Positions 51,942-63,640 of a stretch of 64,000 bases of DNA are shown here, in pieces. The notes below the pieces were generated by a model. It ran no database searches and was not told the DNA's origin. It saw only the letters and a program-made list of their open reading frames with translations. This DNA comes from Heracleum sosnowskyi. Taxonomy: Eukaryota > Streptophyta > Magnoliopsida > Apiales > Apiaceae. The position numbers and the translations under genes are program-made. Within the stretch, counting starts at the first letter, position 1; every line of letters begins with the position of its first letter. Location of the stretch: assembly GCA_030848705.1 (NCBI GenBank), contig CM061245.1, positions 58,988,006 to 59,052,005 of the forward strand. Direction: 5' to 3'.

Positions 51942-52498
51942 AATTGATAACGTCTAACTTAACTTAATTGATAGCGTCTAACTTAACTTAACTTATTAAG
52001 TTGACTTATAGCTTAAAATGAGTAAGTGCTTTATAAGTGATAAGTAGAGCTGAGCTTTATAAGTCCTAAAGTGTTTGGTAAATCAGAACTTATAAGCAGT
52101 AGAGTGTTTGGGTAAATCAGAACTTATAAGTTAACTTTTTTTTATTATTTTTAAAATATTTATTTTTTAATATATATAAATGGATATCAATGGATAGATC
52201 TCGATGAGTAGAGAAATTTGATATATACATATCAATTTTTTAATGAACGGATCAAAAGATATATGATTTTGAAGATTTGAAGGATATTATATATTGCGTG
52301 TATCGAGAATAAGTTATAAGTTATAAGTTGAATGTTAAGAATTCTTAACATTCAACTTATCCATTTTAAGTAGCTATAAGTTGGTTTCACTTATTTTGAC
52401 AAACACTCCCCATAAGCAATTTTGAGTTTATAAGCCATAAGCTGCAACATTAAGTTGCAGCCAAACAGGCACTTAATTGATAGCGTCTAACTTAACTT
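51942..52498. mobile_element. MITE-like element flanked by 24-bp direct repeats
   Basis: The 24-bp word aattgatagcgtctaact plus taactt occurs at 51942 (one mismatch), 51966 and 52475, with about 485 bp of palindrome-rich sequence between the second and third copy. The interior repeats aacttataag and gtgtttgg words and contains a perfect 38-bp palindrome (52323-52360, centre aagaattctt). This looks like a small non-autonomous DNA element. The flanking repeat is longer than any normal target duplication, so the element probably entered a short tandem array. Confidence 0.45.
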
Positions 52499-52964
52499 AG
52501 TGACATAAGCATACATAAGCATACGCATGTGGGTGATGTGTAGGCGGTGGGTAAAAAAGACCGCAAGTATTTTGGTCCATCTGTGTTGAATTATAGGTAT
52601 TCAGGGCAATCTCTCCGATATTTTATCGGATCAGTTTCAAATTTAACACTTAAGATATGTCCAGACCCGAATAGACCGTGTTATCCGGACTATCCAGTAT
52701 CTGGAAAGTAGGGTTGTAAAATGATCCGGACTATCTCGTATCTGGAATTATATTCGACTCGAAAATACGATATATATGTCTCAAATATGTTTTACAAATG
52801 ATTCAAATCTGGCCGAAAAATCAAATCAGGATAAAATATGATCTCGAATATGAGCACGTATATATCCCCTCAGATTTTGTATCATATTATATTTTATAAA
52901 ATAATCCTACCTGAATTTGATTCATGATCCGTATTCTGTTCAAACCCAAATATAAATTATAATT

Positions 52965-53640
52965 TCTAACAAATTCCCCTGCCTTTTTCAAATATATCTC
53001 GGGCAATTATCTTTTTTAACTAAAACATGTTAGTTTTTCTATTTTTCCTTACTAAAACCCCCCCTTTTCCAAAAATATCACGGACAAACCTTTAGTTATT
53101 TATTTTTAAACCTATTTTAATATTATAATTATTTTTTAAAAGTTTACTTATTTTAACATGTCCACTTATTTTTCTTAACAAATGTAATTACTAAAAATAT
53201 TAAAATAAAAATAATCAAATACCTATTTATAACCAATTAACTTTTCAGATAAAACACATTATATATTTTTTCTAACAAAGTCTCTCCTTGCTAAATATAT
53301 CACGGAAATTGCCTTTTACAATTTACTTTTTCTATTTTTTCTCACTAAAATCCATTATTTTTCCAAAAATATCACAGGAAACCCTTTACTTATTTATTTT
53401 AAAATTTATTTAAATACTTTTAATTATTCAATTTTAAAACCTCATTTTCCAAAAATATCACGGGCATTTACCTTTTTAAACTAAATATATGTTGCATTTT
53501 TTTTTCTTACTAAAACCCCTCATTTTCCAAAAATATAACGGGCAAACCCATACTTATTTATTTTAAAATTTGTTTTAATTTTTTTAATTAATTAAAAATG
53601 TTTAGCTATTTTAACATGCCTACTTATTTTTTGCACAATT
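52965..53640. repeat. degenerate tandem array with a ccaaaaatatcacggg core
   Basis: The core ttccaaaaatatcacgg(g/a)caaacc, preceded by ttactaaaacccc, recurs at about 53070, 53353, 53448 and 53525, with decayed versions near 52990 and 53290. Unit length varies. No coding signal. Confidence 0.6.
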
Positions 53641-53675
53641 ACAATTAATAAAATATTAAAAAAATAACAATTAAC

Positions 53676-53705
53676 AATCTGTGCATCGCACGGATTTTAA
53701 GCTAG
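53676..53705 (+). mobile_element. Helitron-like 3' terminus (plus strand)
   Basis: A hairpin of the form atctgtgcatcgcacggat is followed by tttaagCTAG and then T. It mirrors the minus-strand end at 51121, giving two outward-facing 3' ends about 2.6 kb apart. No 5' end identified. Confidence 0.5.
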
Positions 53706-53879
53706 TATACTTAATACATAATATATTTAAACTTTCAATTCGTAATTATTATCTTTTTAAATATATTTTTTATATAGATGATCATTTATATAGTTCAAAT
53801 ATGAACACTATAAAATAAATATGATCCGAGACTTGAGCAAATGGACAGCGGCTTCTACCCGGATCATTTTACACCCCTA

Positions 53880-54754
53880 TTTGAAAGTTCTATACAACAC
53901 ACACATTGATTTTTAATTCACCACTGTTTTTTTGAGCGAAGTGTTAATATTTAATTATTTTAAATGTGTAATTATAATTATATTTGATTTAATATGTGAC
54001 TTATATTTAAATTTTTGATTGTCTACATCTTTATAATTTTTTTTAATGATTTATATCATTATATATCAAAATATTATATCACTTATAAGAGGTTATTCGT
54101 ATTTTGCACTAAATTCTTAAAAATGATATTGAATTTTAGAACTTCTTCGATGAAAAAGAACCCTTAGCTATACTATTTATTTTAGGTGGCACATGATATA
54201 GATAATATGTGAAAAAATAGCACTTCAATACATAATTCTCCTAAGCAAAAATATAAATAATTATAGTTTATTGGTTATATTTGTCGAACCAAAATTTTCC
54301 TAAACAAAAACGAACTATCATTATAACTAAACCTAGTGGAGTTCTTCCCGTAAAATTTTAACTTTTTTTCAACCAATCATTATAAGTTGTTCTTAGTAAA
54401 TTGTGGCCAATCAGACTATGGACATGTAATTTAAGGAGTAACTAAAATTGGGCTAAATTGATGTTTAATTCGTGCTATAAAATTATCAAAATAAAATTTC
54501 TTTTGAAAGGCTCTAAATCTATTTAAGAACAGCCATATAGGTTGTGCCCTTTTGTTTTTTGTTTTTTTTCCAAAAGTGTGTATATGTCGTGCCTTAGCAA
54601 TTTTTTTTAAAAGTCAGTGCCTTAGCGCTATGTTTTTACATACATGTTTCGATGCTATATTTTTAAACTCCTGGGTTTTTCTGCGAAGCAGGAATACTTT
54701 AATTTAACCTCCTTACTTTTATTATGTAGTAGATGGGAATCCAACTCTTGACCT
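53880..54754. other. AT-rich DNA without a supported gene
   Basis: No gene or clear element. The words tagtagatgggaatccaactctt (near 54725) recur in similar form near 58545. Confidence 0.45.
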
Positions 54755-55370
54755 ATTAACTCCTTATATATAATAAGTGTGAGAGAGATTTTATCCAAAA
54801 CTTTGGTCGATCACTGTACTACCAAAAGTATACGATCCGTTGGATTATAAAACTTTAAATATTCAAATCGATTAGGACCGTCAGATATAATATTAAAAAT
54901 TGTATTTGATTAATAATAGGATAATATTTAAATACTAAAAGGTGTATTTTGATAATTTAAACCTATTATAAATGGGTTTTCTATATTGTATAGAAATCTT
55001 TATGTAAAAATTCGTAATTATCTTTTCTCTTTATTTTATGGATAGTTCCAGTTAGATAATAATTATTAAACCATCATTAAATTAGAGATAATTTTTTAAG
55101 CTTCGCGTGGGCTGTAAAATCGTTAAAATCTGTTGTCTAAAACTCAAGATAGAGCCCAAGAACCCAAACAGTAAAGTTATTATCTAAATTTTAATAAATA
55201 TTTTTTTTATTATTGTAGCACCAATTTATTTTTTTTCCTAATTCTTTTAAGTTTATAAATTCTTTGTTTATTTCAATAAAATATTAAAATCAATTTAAGA
55301 AAAAATTAAAATCGATCTGGTCCGTGTACGATCAGTATACGACCAAATTAATAATTATAGTTAGATCTTA
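54755..55370 (+). repeat. copy 1 of an inverted repeat family
   Basis: Matches, in reverse complement, 61826-62110 (left half) and about 59130-59406 (right half). Shared landmarks include gagagagattttatccaaaac, ccgtcagat, tagttccagttagataat, cgcgtgggctgtaaaatcgt and tccgtgtacgatc. The partner is split by the MULE at 59416-61816. More decayed copies lie at 55360-55560, 57940-58150 and 58860-59060. Confidence 0.7.
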
Positions 55371-56202
55371 AATAGATCGATGAGAATTATTAGATTTAAT
55401 ATTAAAACGTGTATCTGATTAATAACAGAATTATATTTAAATAGTGTATTTTGATAATTTAAATTTTTTCTATGTAAAAATTCTTAAATATCTTTTCTCT
55501 TGAATTTATGTATAATTCCAGTTAGATAATAATTGTTAAACCAAATATCAAGATAACAATTCATATGGATTACAATGATACCCTACGTTATAAGAGACTT
55601 AGGAGAACTCCTTTACATGAATAAATTTAAACACTTTTTTTTCTGAAGGAACATAACAATTCGATTAATCCAAATTATAATTATATTATTTTACATATAA
55701 CAAACATAAAATGATAATATCAAAATATTATTAAAATGTTGAGGGTTTCATATTCATAAACGATAATTTTGAATATAATACTTATATTAAAATGTGTATT
55801 TGATTAAATGTAGGATTATATTTAAATACTAAGAAGTGTGCTTTGATAATTTAAACCAATTATAAATTGGTTTTCTATATTGAACTAGCATGAAAACCCG
55901 TGCAAGGCACGTGTCACTATCTAGCATAACTGTTTTAACTTCTAAGTAGTTCGGTGTTTATGATAATTTATAGATCGTTTGACAAACGTCTCATTGTTGG
56001 TACAAAAGCTGGACTTGATCTCTGTAGTGAGATAGTTAGTGTTGAAAATTATCCTTATTTGAGGTGTTTTTGAGTTAAGAAATGAGTAAATTTGATATTT
56101 ATGATATTTGTTATGTGTAAGATCTATGTCAAAATATGATTATCTTACATACAAGACATTAACCTACACGATTTTACTAATTTAGCTCAATGAGCGAATG
56201 AT
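55371..56202. other. AT-rich DNA with decayed family copies and a Helitron-like end
   Basis: 55885-55912 reads, on the minus strand, a hairpin-like cgtgccttgcacggg followed by tttcatgCTAG, similar to the other Helitron-like 3' ends. The rest holds decayed copies of the 54755-55370 family and no gene. Confidence 0.45.
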
Positions 56203-56304
56203 ACATTTTCTTGTTTGTGAAATGTAATTTGCATTGTAGAATGTGTACAATGAAACATTTTCTTGTTTGTGAAATATAATTTGCATTGTAGAATGTGTAC
56301 ATGC
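56203..56304. repeat. 52-bp tandem duplication
   Basis: acattttcttgtttgtgaaa opens both units (56203 and 56255); each continues through gcattgtagaatgtgtaca. Only a few differences separate them. Confidence 0.85.
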
Positions 56305-56426
56305 ATAATATTAAAATTTAATATATATTGAATTTTCTAGTATGTTCACGTGAATTAAGTACCTTTCCAATCAAATCAATGAGAACTATTAGATCCAGAG
56401 TCGTTAGATCTTTCCAATCAAATCAA

Positions 56427-56880
56427 TGGGAACCGTTAAATAAAATACTACAAATTTTATATAGAGTACCTTTTATATTTTTTAAAACTAAAATTTCTCT
56501 TTTCTAACAACATTATCTATCTATACTATTATATAATAGACAAAACAATAAATGTTTGGTTGGTAGTCTGGTCCCCCATGGTTTGTTCACTCGTTCCACA
56601 ACCGTTAGATATTTTCAATCAAATTAATGAGAACCGTTAGATAAAATACTAAAAATATTATATATATATAGTACCTTTTATATTGTGTATAACTAAAAAT
56701 ATTATATAGAGTACCTTTTATATTTTTCAACTAATTTTTTTCATATAAGTTTTACAAATAAGGACAAAATAGAAATCAATTAGAACCGTTAGATAAAATC
56801 CTAAAAATATTATATAGAGTACCTTTTATATTTTTTATAACTAAAAATATTATATAGAATACCTTTTATATTTTTTCAAT
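56427..56880. repeat. repeats of gaaccgttagataaaat ... agtaccttttatatt
   Basis: The pair of words gaaccgttagataaaatact and atagagtaccttttatattt recurs near 56430, 56628 and 56782, with extra copies of the second word. The first copy lies just outside the Helitron start. Confidence 0.7.
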
Positions 56881-58479
56881 AGTCAAATTATCTCACATAT
56901 TATAAGATTATGTTAATCGATATAATAATAGATATTGAATACTCCTCTACTCACGTGACACACACACATACATATAATGTGTTTGATAGAGAACACGTAT
57001 GACTGAATAGTGCAATGGTAGGAAGATGAACAAATTATTGCATAAACCTAAGTTGGATTCATTAACAATTTTTTTTTTTTTAAAAAGTAAACACAGGGGA
57101 AATTTAAATATTTTAAATTAAATAAAATGTCTCGCCAATTTAGATTAGATTAAATGTCTCATGAATCATTGCTTTTATTGAGCTATAATAAAATAGATAT
57201 ATAATAATAATAGTATCAAATATTTCTCTACTCAACTGACACACACACATATGATGTGTGTAATTGACAACACATGTAATTGAGTGGTGTGGTGGTAAGA
57301 GGAGGTGCAAATTATTGTATAGACCCAAGTTCGAATCCACCCAACAACAATTTTTTTAAAAATAGTAAACACAAGGGCAATTTGGATATTTCAAATGCAT
57401 TAAAATGTATTGTCAATTTAAATTGAATAAAATGTACCACCAATTATTGCCCCATGTTGGGCTATTATTAATAGAAAGATTGAATTCTTTGTGTAAAACT
57501 TCTTAACCATCAGTTTATTTTATCGTTAGGTCAACTGGTCAAGTTAGATAATAATTATTAAACCATCATTAAATTAAAGATAATTTCGTTAGTTTCGAAA
57601 GTTCAAAGTTCCATCATCTTTAACATATTCCAAAAAAGAGTATATTATATTTTAGCAATAAATATTTAAAAAAATTATAAATTAAAAAAATTATAAATAT
57701 TAAGAAAAATTAATGATGTTATCATGGTAGTTTGGTCCTAAATACCGCCAAAACATTCTCAATCGTTAGATCCAATACTTTTAAAAATACATGATCAAGA
57801 TTATATCATAAAAAAGAAGTTATTATCTAAAAATGATATAAGTTAAAAGATATTATATTAGGATTGCATTTTTCTAAAAAGTCAAAACATAAAAATAGTT
57901 GTAATTAAATAAGGAAACTCATTTAATACCAAAATAATAAAAATCGTTTAATGTTAAATAGATAGGTGAAAACCGTTAGATTTAACATTAAAAACTGTAT
58001 TTGGTTAATAAAGGGTATTCTAATAATCTAAACTACATATAAGTAGATTTCCTAAATCGAATAGAATTCTCAACATTAAATTTCGTCAATTTATTCTCTT
58101 TTTAGTTTTAGAATAGTTTTTAATTGAAAAAGAAAATATTAAACCACAACTAAATTAAAGATTATTTTGTGAATTTCATGTGACTATAAAATTGGCAAAA
58201 TCTAATTTTTATAACTCAATATAAACAAATATTAAATTGAGCGTGTAAAATATAATAAATATCAAATTTTTAACTATAATTTTTTTGGCTAAATCTTTTT
58301 TAACAATAATTTAATCATGTAAACTAATAACTTTTAAATATTAAAATATTCATAAATAAATATAATTATAAATATTGAAAAAACAATCGTGTGTTGCATG
58401 GGTAATAAAAATATAATTATAAACAAAATAATTATAAATAAAATTTAAGTAACCGTGCATCGCACGGGCTATAAGCTAG
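56520..58479 (+). mobile_element. non-autonomous Helitron
   Basis: The left end tctatactattatataatag is the usual Helitron 5' form (TC then a CTATTA-rich stretch), preceded by A. The right end has a perfect hairpin, ccgtgcatcgcacgg (58453-58467), then gctataagCTAG (ending 58479), followed by T. Insertion between A and T, TC start, 3' hairpin and CTAG end all fit. There is no Rep/helicase gene in the 1.96 kb. The interior contains repeats of gaaccgttagataaaat and two SINE-like units. Confidence 0.65.
56940..57480 (+). repeat. two tandem SINE-like, tRNA-related units
   Basis: Two units of about 280 bp (from about 56945 and 57230) share ctactca, gacacacacacat, aaattattg and a T-run. The second unit reads ggtggtaagagg (57291-57302, A-box-like), then cccaagttcgaatccacc (57325-57342) with gttcgaatcc fitting a pol III B box, and then a T/A-rich tail. 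The first unit has the same layout with a decayed B box (agttggattc). This suggests a tRNA-derived SINE duplicated in tandem inside the Helitron. Confidence 0.5.
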
Positions 58480-58480
58480 T

Positions 58481-59406
58481 ATTAATAATACTCCTTTATT
58501 CTCCTTTATACTCTTCTTACTTTTATTATTTAATACGTTGTAGATGGGAATCAAACTCTTTTTTCTTATATTTATAATAATTATATTAATTTGTCTTTTT
58601 CATATTTTTATTTTATTAACTTTTAGACTTTATTTATTAGGTTTTAGACGCTCAATTAACTAGTGTTGTATCTTGAGTTCTAAAAATCATATTTGACGTT
58701 TTACGGCAGACCCGATACTCACAAAATAATCTTTAATTTAGTGATGGTTTAACAATTATTTTTTAATTAAAACTACCCTGAAACGGAAAAGAAAAGAAAA
58801 GAAAGTGACACATTTTTATATTCAAAATTCGTATTCAACTTAAAAAATTTATTTACAGTTTTTAGTATTTAACTATAGTTCTACTAACAACTAAATACAC
58901 TTTTTAATATTAGATCTATCGGATTTCATCTATCTATATTTAGATCTAACAAATTAATCTTTAATTAAGTTTTAACAATTCTATTACAATTAAAACAACC
59001 CAAAACTAAAGAGAGAAGAAAGTGACAAATTTTTACGTTGAGAATTCGATTCGATTTAGGAAATTTTCATGTATTATTAATCGAATATAATTTTTAATAT
59101 TAGATCTAACAATTCTCATCTATTTATTTAAGATCTAACGATAATTATTAATTTGGTCGTACAGTGATCGTACACGGACTAGATCGATTTGAATTTTTTA
59201 TTAAATTGATTTTAATATTTCATTGAAAGAAACATAGAATTTAGAAATTTAAAAGGATTAGGAAAAAAAATTAAATTGGTGCTACAATAATAAAAAAATA
59301 TTTATTAAAATTTAGATACTCACTTTACTATTTGGGCTCTATCTTGAGTTTGACGTTGGATTTTGACGATTTTACAGCCCACGCGAAGCTAATGAAATGA
59401 TCTTTA
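58481..59406 (-). repeat. copies of the inverted repeat family, left of the MULE
   Basis: 59130-59406 is the reverse complement of about 55070-55370 and is the left half of the copy split by the MULE. 58860-59060 resembles the reverse complement of 55380-55560. No gene. Confidence 0.6.
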
Positions 59407-59415
59407 ATTTAATAA

Positions 59416-59548
59416 GGGATATTATGAATAGTGCCCTTTTGGTTTTGACTTTTCTGAATGGTGTCATTACAAGTTTTTGACTTATACCTAGTACCCTTAT
59501 AAAAGTGGTTAATTATTAAAAATCTCCCTCCTTTAAACAAAACGTTAA
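59416..59548 (+). repeat. MULE left terminal inverted repeat
   Basis: gggatattatgaatagtgcc to aaaacgttaa, matching the right end with about nine differences by eye, most of them in one 11-bp patch near its inner part. Confidence 0.9.
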
Positions 59549-59761
59549 CCATCTGTTAGGTACTCAAAGACATAATATAATACACAACTGAATTTCAAAT
59601 TTCCTGCCTTCAAGTTAACCATGTTTAATACATTGAAAAATAAGCATCATGCAACAAAAAAGGACAGTGTTATAACACTGCCATCAAGTGTTTGATCAAA
59701 AGGAAATAGTACCAATCCAAATATCACCAAACTGTTTAACTAAAAATTAAAGAGAAAATGA

Positions 59762-61310
59762 TCAAATCTGTTGATGTTGGGACTGAGAATCTGGACCCTG
59801 GGACATGTTGATCACAGATGCCTGAGTAGCTGTAGTTGTAGCTGCTGTTGTTCCTTTCTTGCCTTTAGTTGGTGCTGCTTTAGCTTTAGCTGCATTAGAT
59901 TGGTCTCTCTTCCTTGGATGTCTAACCACAACAGCTTGACCAGATCCATGCAGTTCCTTCTTTTCTTTTTCAGTTAACCCTCCTTTGCATGTCCTTGCAT
60001 TATGTCCATAGTAGTCGCATTTGGTGCATTTTACTGTTTTGGATCTTTTGCTCTTCTGATCCTCTCCCTCTTCCCTTCTTCTATTTCTACTAGGCCTTCC
60101 AACTTCCCTTTTCATTGTTGAAGGCATTATGACAACAAGATTTTCATATAGAGACCATTGTTCTTTATCAGGAATGGGGCTTATATTGAAGGAATAAGTT
60201 TGTTTGTAAGTCCTCACATGGTACCATGAACTTACAACTTTCAGTGGATCAATTTTTGCATGGATCATTGCCCTAATGGCATGCCTACAAGGTATACCAG
60301 ACAATTGCCATGCACCACAAGAGCAGATTTTGCTATGCAATGAGAGGGGAAATTGTGATTTACCTTCATGAATTTCGTACTCTCCTGGCTTTGACATGTA
60401 TGCTTTGCAACTAATTATATCCTTGCTAATTCCTTTCACAATCTTTGAACACAAATCATCATCCTTCCAACTCGTAGCAGCTTCAAGTCTTGTTGCCATT
60501 CTTACCATACAAACCCTCCTGATTCCTGTTATTAGAAAGCACATTATGCTTTAAAATGCTAGACATATTATTAGAAAGTGCAGGAAAAGAAAGCCCAAGT
60601 TTACCTTCAAGTAATGTCAAAATTGGCCTACACCTGTCAACTCCAAGGGTTGAATTAAAGCTTTCAACAAAGTTGGATGTGTTTGTGTCATTGCACACAT
60701 TTGGATCAAATTTGTACTTGCTCCAAGTAGATGGATCACCCAATTCTGCAAACCACTTCATGACTCTGTCACCTCCCTCTTTCTCCGGTCTTTCCATTGC
60801 TTTCCTAAAGGTAAACTGGGAGGTGGCATTGCAAACTCTCCAAAATAGAATGTACATAAGAGGCCCTGCAAACTGCTTCTTGTAATTTCTACTTAGATGT
60901 CTGCAACAGTACCTCCTTTTGGCTGTTGGCCACACTTTTTCCAAAGCAAGGTCAATTCCCTATAACAAATTGTAGCTAAGAAACAAGTTAGTACAATAGT
61001 AATGCAAGAAAAGCAATGAAAAAAAGTAATACAAAATGTAGTAATTCATGCCTTTTGTCTATCTGAGATTATTGTCTAATCTTTCCACTAGACTCCTTCA
61101 CAATGTTGTAAAGGTTCCATAAGAAGTAGGACCAATTCTCCTTATCTTCCACACTTACAACAACATATGCTAGAGGGAAAATTTCATTGTTCCCATCCAA
61201 GGCAACTGCTGACAGAAGAACACCCCCATAACTCCCCTTCAAGTGTGTCCCATCAATGCCTATCAAGGGTCTACATCCCCCAAGAAACCCCTCCAATGAA
61301 ACCTCAAAAT
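59762..61310 (-). pseudogene. MuDR-type transposase, N-terminally truncated
   Basis: The enzyme cuts and reinserts MULEs. Exon 1 (to 61052) has the first catalytic Asp in PLIGIDGTHLKGSYGG and LAYVVVSVEDKENWSYF, then, after a frame break, IISDRQK with the second Asp. Intron 1 (61051-60960) uses a GC donor and AG acceptor. Exon 2 (60959-60605) has YCCRHLSRNYKKQF and the catalytic Glu in SNFVESFNSTL. Intron 2 (60604-60526) is GT-AG and joins in frame. Exon 3 (60525-59762) has the SWIM zinc finger CSCGAWQLSGIPCRHAI, then CTKCDYYGHNARTC and a basic, Thr/Ala-rich tail. The usual N-terminal few hundred residues are not visible upstream of 61310. The catalytic triad is present, but truncation and the frame break suggest an inactive copy. 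Confidence 0.88.
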
Positions 61311-61683
61311 CTTACTTATTTTACCCATACTGCAAATAAGAATGATTCATACTTATAACAACATATATACACATGTAACATGCATTACAACTACAATTAT
61401 ATACATATATACATATATATGTACATGCATCACAAACAAACAGTAAAAAGTCTACATATTATACATACAAGACTAATATAATACATACGTACATACTTTT
61501 TAGCTGGAGATGAAGTTTATGTTCGCCTCAATCACCCCAATCGCCCTAATCGCCCCCAATTGATAGAAACCCTCGCTTCAGTGTCGTTTCAATATGTGTT
61601 TTATTTTGGGGTACTTTTTATTAAGTATATTTTCCTTTTTTAAATAATAATATAATTATCTAATTGAACTGATTAACGTGTCA

Positions 61684-61816
61684 TTAACGTTTTGTTTAAC
61701 GGATGAGCATTTTTAATAATTAACCACTTTTATAAGGGTAACAGGTATAAGTCAAAAACTTGTAATGACACCATTCTGAAAAGTCAAAACCAAAAGGACA
61801 CTATTCATAATATCCC
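61684..61816 (-). repeat. MULE right terminal inverted repeat
   Basis: Reverse complement of the left end, ending tcataatatccc, followed by the duplication atttaataa. Confidence 0.9.
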
Positions 61817-61825
61817 ATTTAATAA

Positions 61826-62150
61826 TTATTATCTAACTGGACCTACCCCATACACTAAAGAGAAAAGATAATTACAAATTTTTACATAAATATTTTTATT
61901 CAATATAGAAAACTCATTTATAATTGATTTAAATTATCAAAATATACCTTTTAGTATTTAAATATAATCCTACTATTAATCAAAAATACACTTTTAATAT
62001 TAGAACGGTCCTCATCTATTTATTTAAGATCTGACGGCTCTTATTAATTTGGTCATACATGCGGATCGACTACCAAAGTTTTGAATAAGATCCCTCTCTT
62101 ACGCTTGTTATATATAAGGATTTAATTAATTATATAATAAGATATAATTA
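61826..62150 (-). repeat. inverted repeat family copy, right half beyond the MULE
   Basis: Reverse complement of about 54755-55060 (landmarks gttttgaataagatccctctc, gatctgacgg, atgagttttctatatt in complement). With 59130-59406 it forms one copy interrupted by the MULE. Its right edge abuts the callose synthase fragment. Confidence 0.65.
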
Positions 62151-62171
62151 ATGATTCAGGCCAATGGTTAC

Positions 62172-62209
62172 AAAACTTGTCTCCTGATTCAAAACTTGTC
62201 TCCTGATTC
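62172..62209. repeat. 19-bp tandem duplication in the callose synthase fragment
   Basis: aaaacttgtctcctgattc occurs twice without a gap. It shifts the frame in a motif (NQETSFVTIG) that is strongly conserved in callose synthases. Confidence 0.95.
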
Positions 62210-62659
62210 GGCATAAACCATTCAAGTGATGACACAGTGCATGAATCACAAGCTGATGTTGACCTCGTATTGGGAGGATTCTAAAAATATAACTAAAACA
62301 ATAAATAAACCCATGAACAGCACAAATAAGAACATACCTTCCGGTAAAAATATGCTCCCGAAGACCAAGAATTGTAGGATATCGTTCACCATCATGTTTC
62401 TTTAAAAGTTCTTGAAGTAAATTCCACATTTTGAAGGCTTCTTCCATGTAGTTGTCCTATTAGATGGAGATTTAGTAAGATCATATGTTGGCAGAGATTT
62501 CCATGTGAATCAAGAATAATCATAAGACTATACATGGATCATATCTATAGTTTGCAAGCCTTCTCCACGTGTCAAGATAATAGCATGATTCTGATTTTTT
62601 GGTTTTCCTTCTCCCAAGATAGCCTGGGAGCTTTATTCAATAAACAAGATGTGGCCAAC

Positions 62660-63640
62660 ATATGAAGATACTTTTTAACTTCAGAACTAACACAGCCATA
62701 AGGAAGAATGATTTCCTGCACAATAGATTCTCATGTACCTCCAAATATCCAAGCAAGTAAAGTCATAGTGTGCCATGACAGACCCAAAAATAAAAAAAAA
62801 CAAGTTATTCCATTTGTACCATATCCAACATCCTCGTTTATGTTATCTTTTGTTTGAAAACTAATATCCTTCTTCTTACTCCAACAACATTCTCAATTTC
62901 CTTACATTTGTTACTTTATACGGAACAGATAGTGCGGAGAATTAATGGCTAGAAGAATAACATTTTTGGCATGTTTGTTTAAGCTTACAAGTGGCTTGCA
63001 AGCTGAAAATGTAATGACAAACTAGTGATTGTATTAAATTTGAGCACGACATTAGGACTTCAATTGGAAAAAAAAGCAGTTTCTTTGGAGAAAGGATTTA
63101 CTCCTAAAAAAGATTTTAGGAACTGATTGTTGTATATAACTCATCCCTGAAAATCGATTGTCAGAGACCAGGACCCTTCTAATCAGAGCTTGTTTTAGGT
63201 AAAAAATATAGATGGGTAAAATTACAAGGGCGATTGCTGAGATAATCAATGTATAGAGTTTAGAAAAATTATTTATTACTCCTAGGCAAAAAAGTATAGA
63301 GTTAATATATATATCACAATGAACCATTGACGAGTTTTTCTGTAGCGCATATATTGTAGCTAACATTTCCGCCCTGATAAGTATAAGACATAAAGATCCA
63401 CATCCCATTCATCTATACAAGAACATAATAGACTTTCTGGTTTACTTTTTTCGTGCTATCTTTGTCAGGCTCTTCAACCTATCTATATAAGCAACACTGA
63501 GAGATGGACACCTGACGATACCAAGTAAATATAGAGGTCCAAGTCTTAGGAATCAACAAAATCATATGACCTGTTAAAAGTTTAGAAACTAATATGGTTT
63601 AAATTTACCTAAACATTTTTCAGTTCAATTGAAATAGTTT
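62660..63640. other. intron-like or decayed DNA between callose synthase pieces
   Basis: I recognise no domain here, including in the minus-strand open frame at 63052-63408. Conserved callose synthase sequence expected between the first and second recognised pieces (KFTYV...CQ and following) is not visible, so part of the gene is deleted or too decayed to read. Confidence 0.45.

Larger units (their letters stand above)
52709..53879. mobile_element. hAT-like non-autonomous element (tentative)
   Basis: Inverted ends of about 20 bp, tagggttgtaaaatgatccg (52709) and cggatcattttacacccct (ending 53879), are flanked by imperfect 8-bp repeats, ctggaaag and tttgaaag. Length and end sequence fit a hAT MITE-like element, but the left flank itself contains a short repeat (ccggactatc near 52686 and 52728), so the duplication may be chance. 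It encloses the tandem array below and a Helitron-like end. Confidence 0.35.
59416..61816 (-). mobile_element. MULE with transposase gene
   Basis: A 2401-bp element with inverted ends of about 133 bp (59416-59548 and 61684-61816), starting gggatattatgaatagtg. They are flanked by a perfect 9-bp duplication, atttaataa (59407-59415 and 61817-61825). The ends agree at roughly 93% by eye. The transposase gene is on the minus strand and has two introns, but its N-terminal part is missing and one frame break is present. The element interrupts a copy of the inverted repeat family found at 54755-55370, which independently confirms the boundaries. Confidence 0.93.

Noticed and set aside
63052..63408. 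118-codon minus-strand frame near the right edge
   Set aside because: No recognisable domain; it lies between decayed callose synthase exons and is probably intron or repeat sequence.
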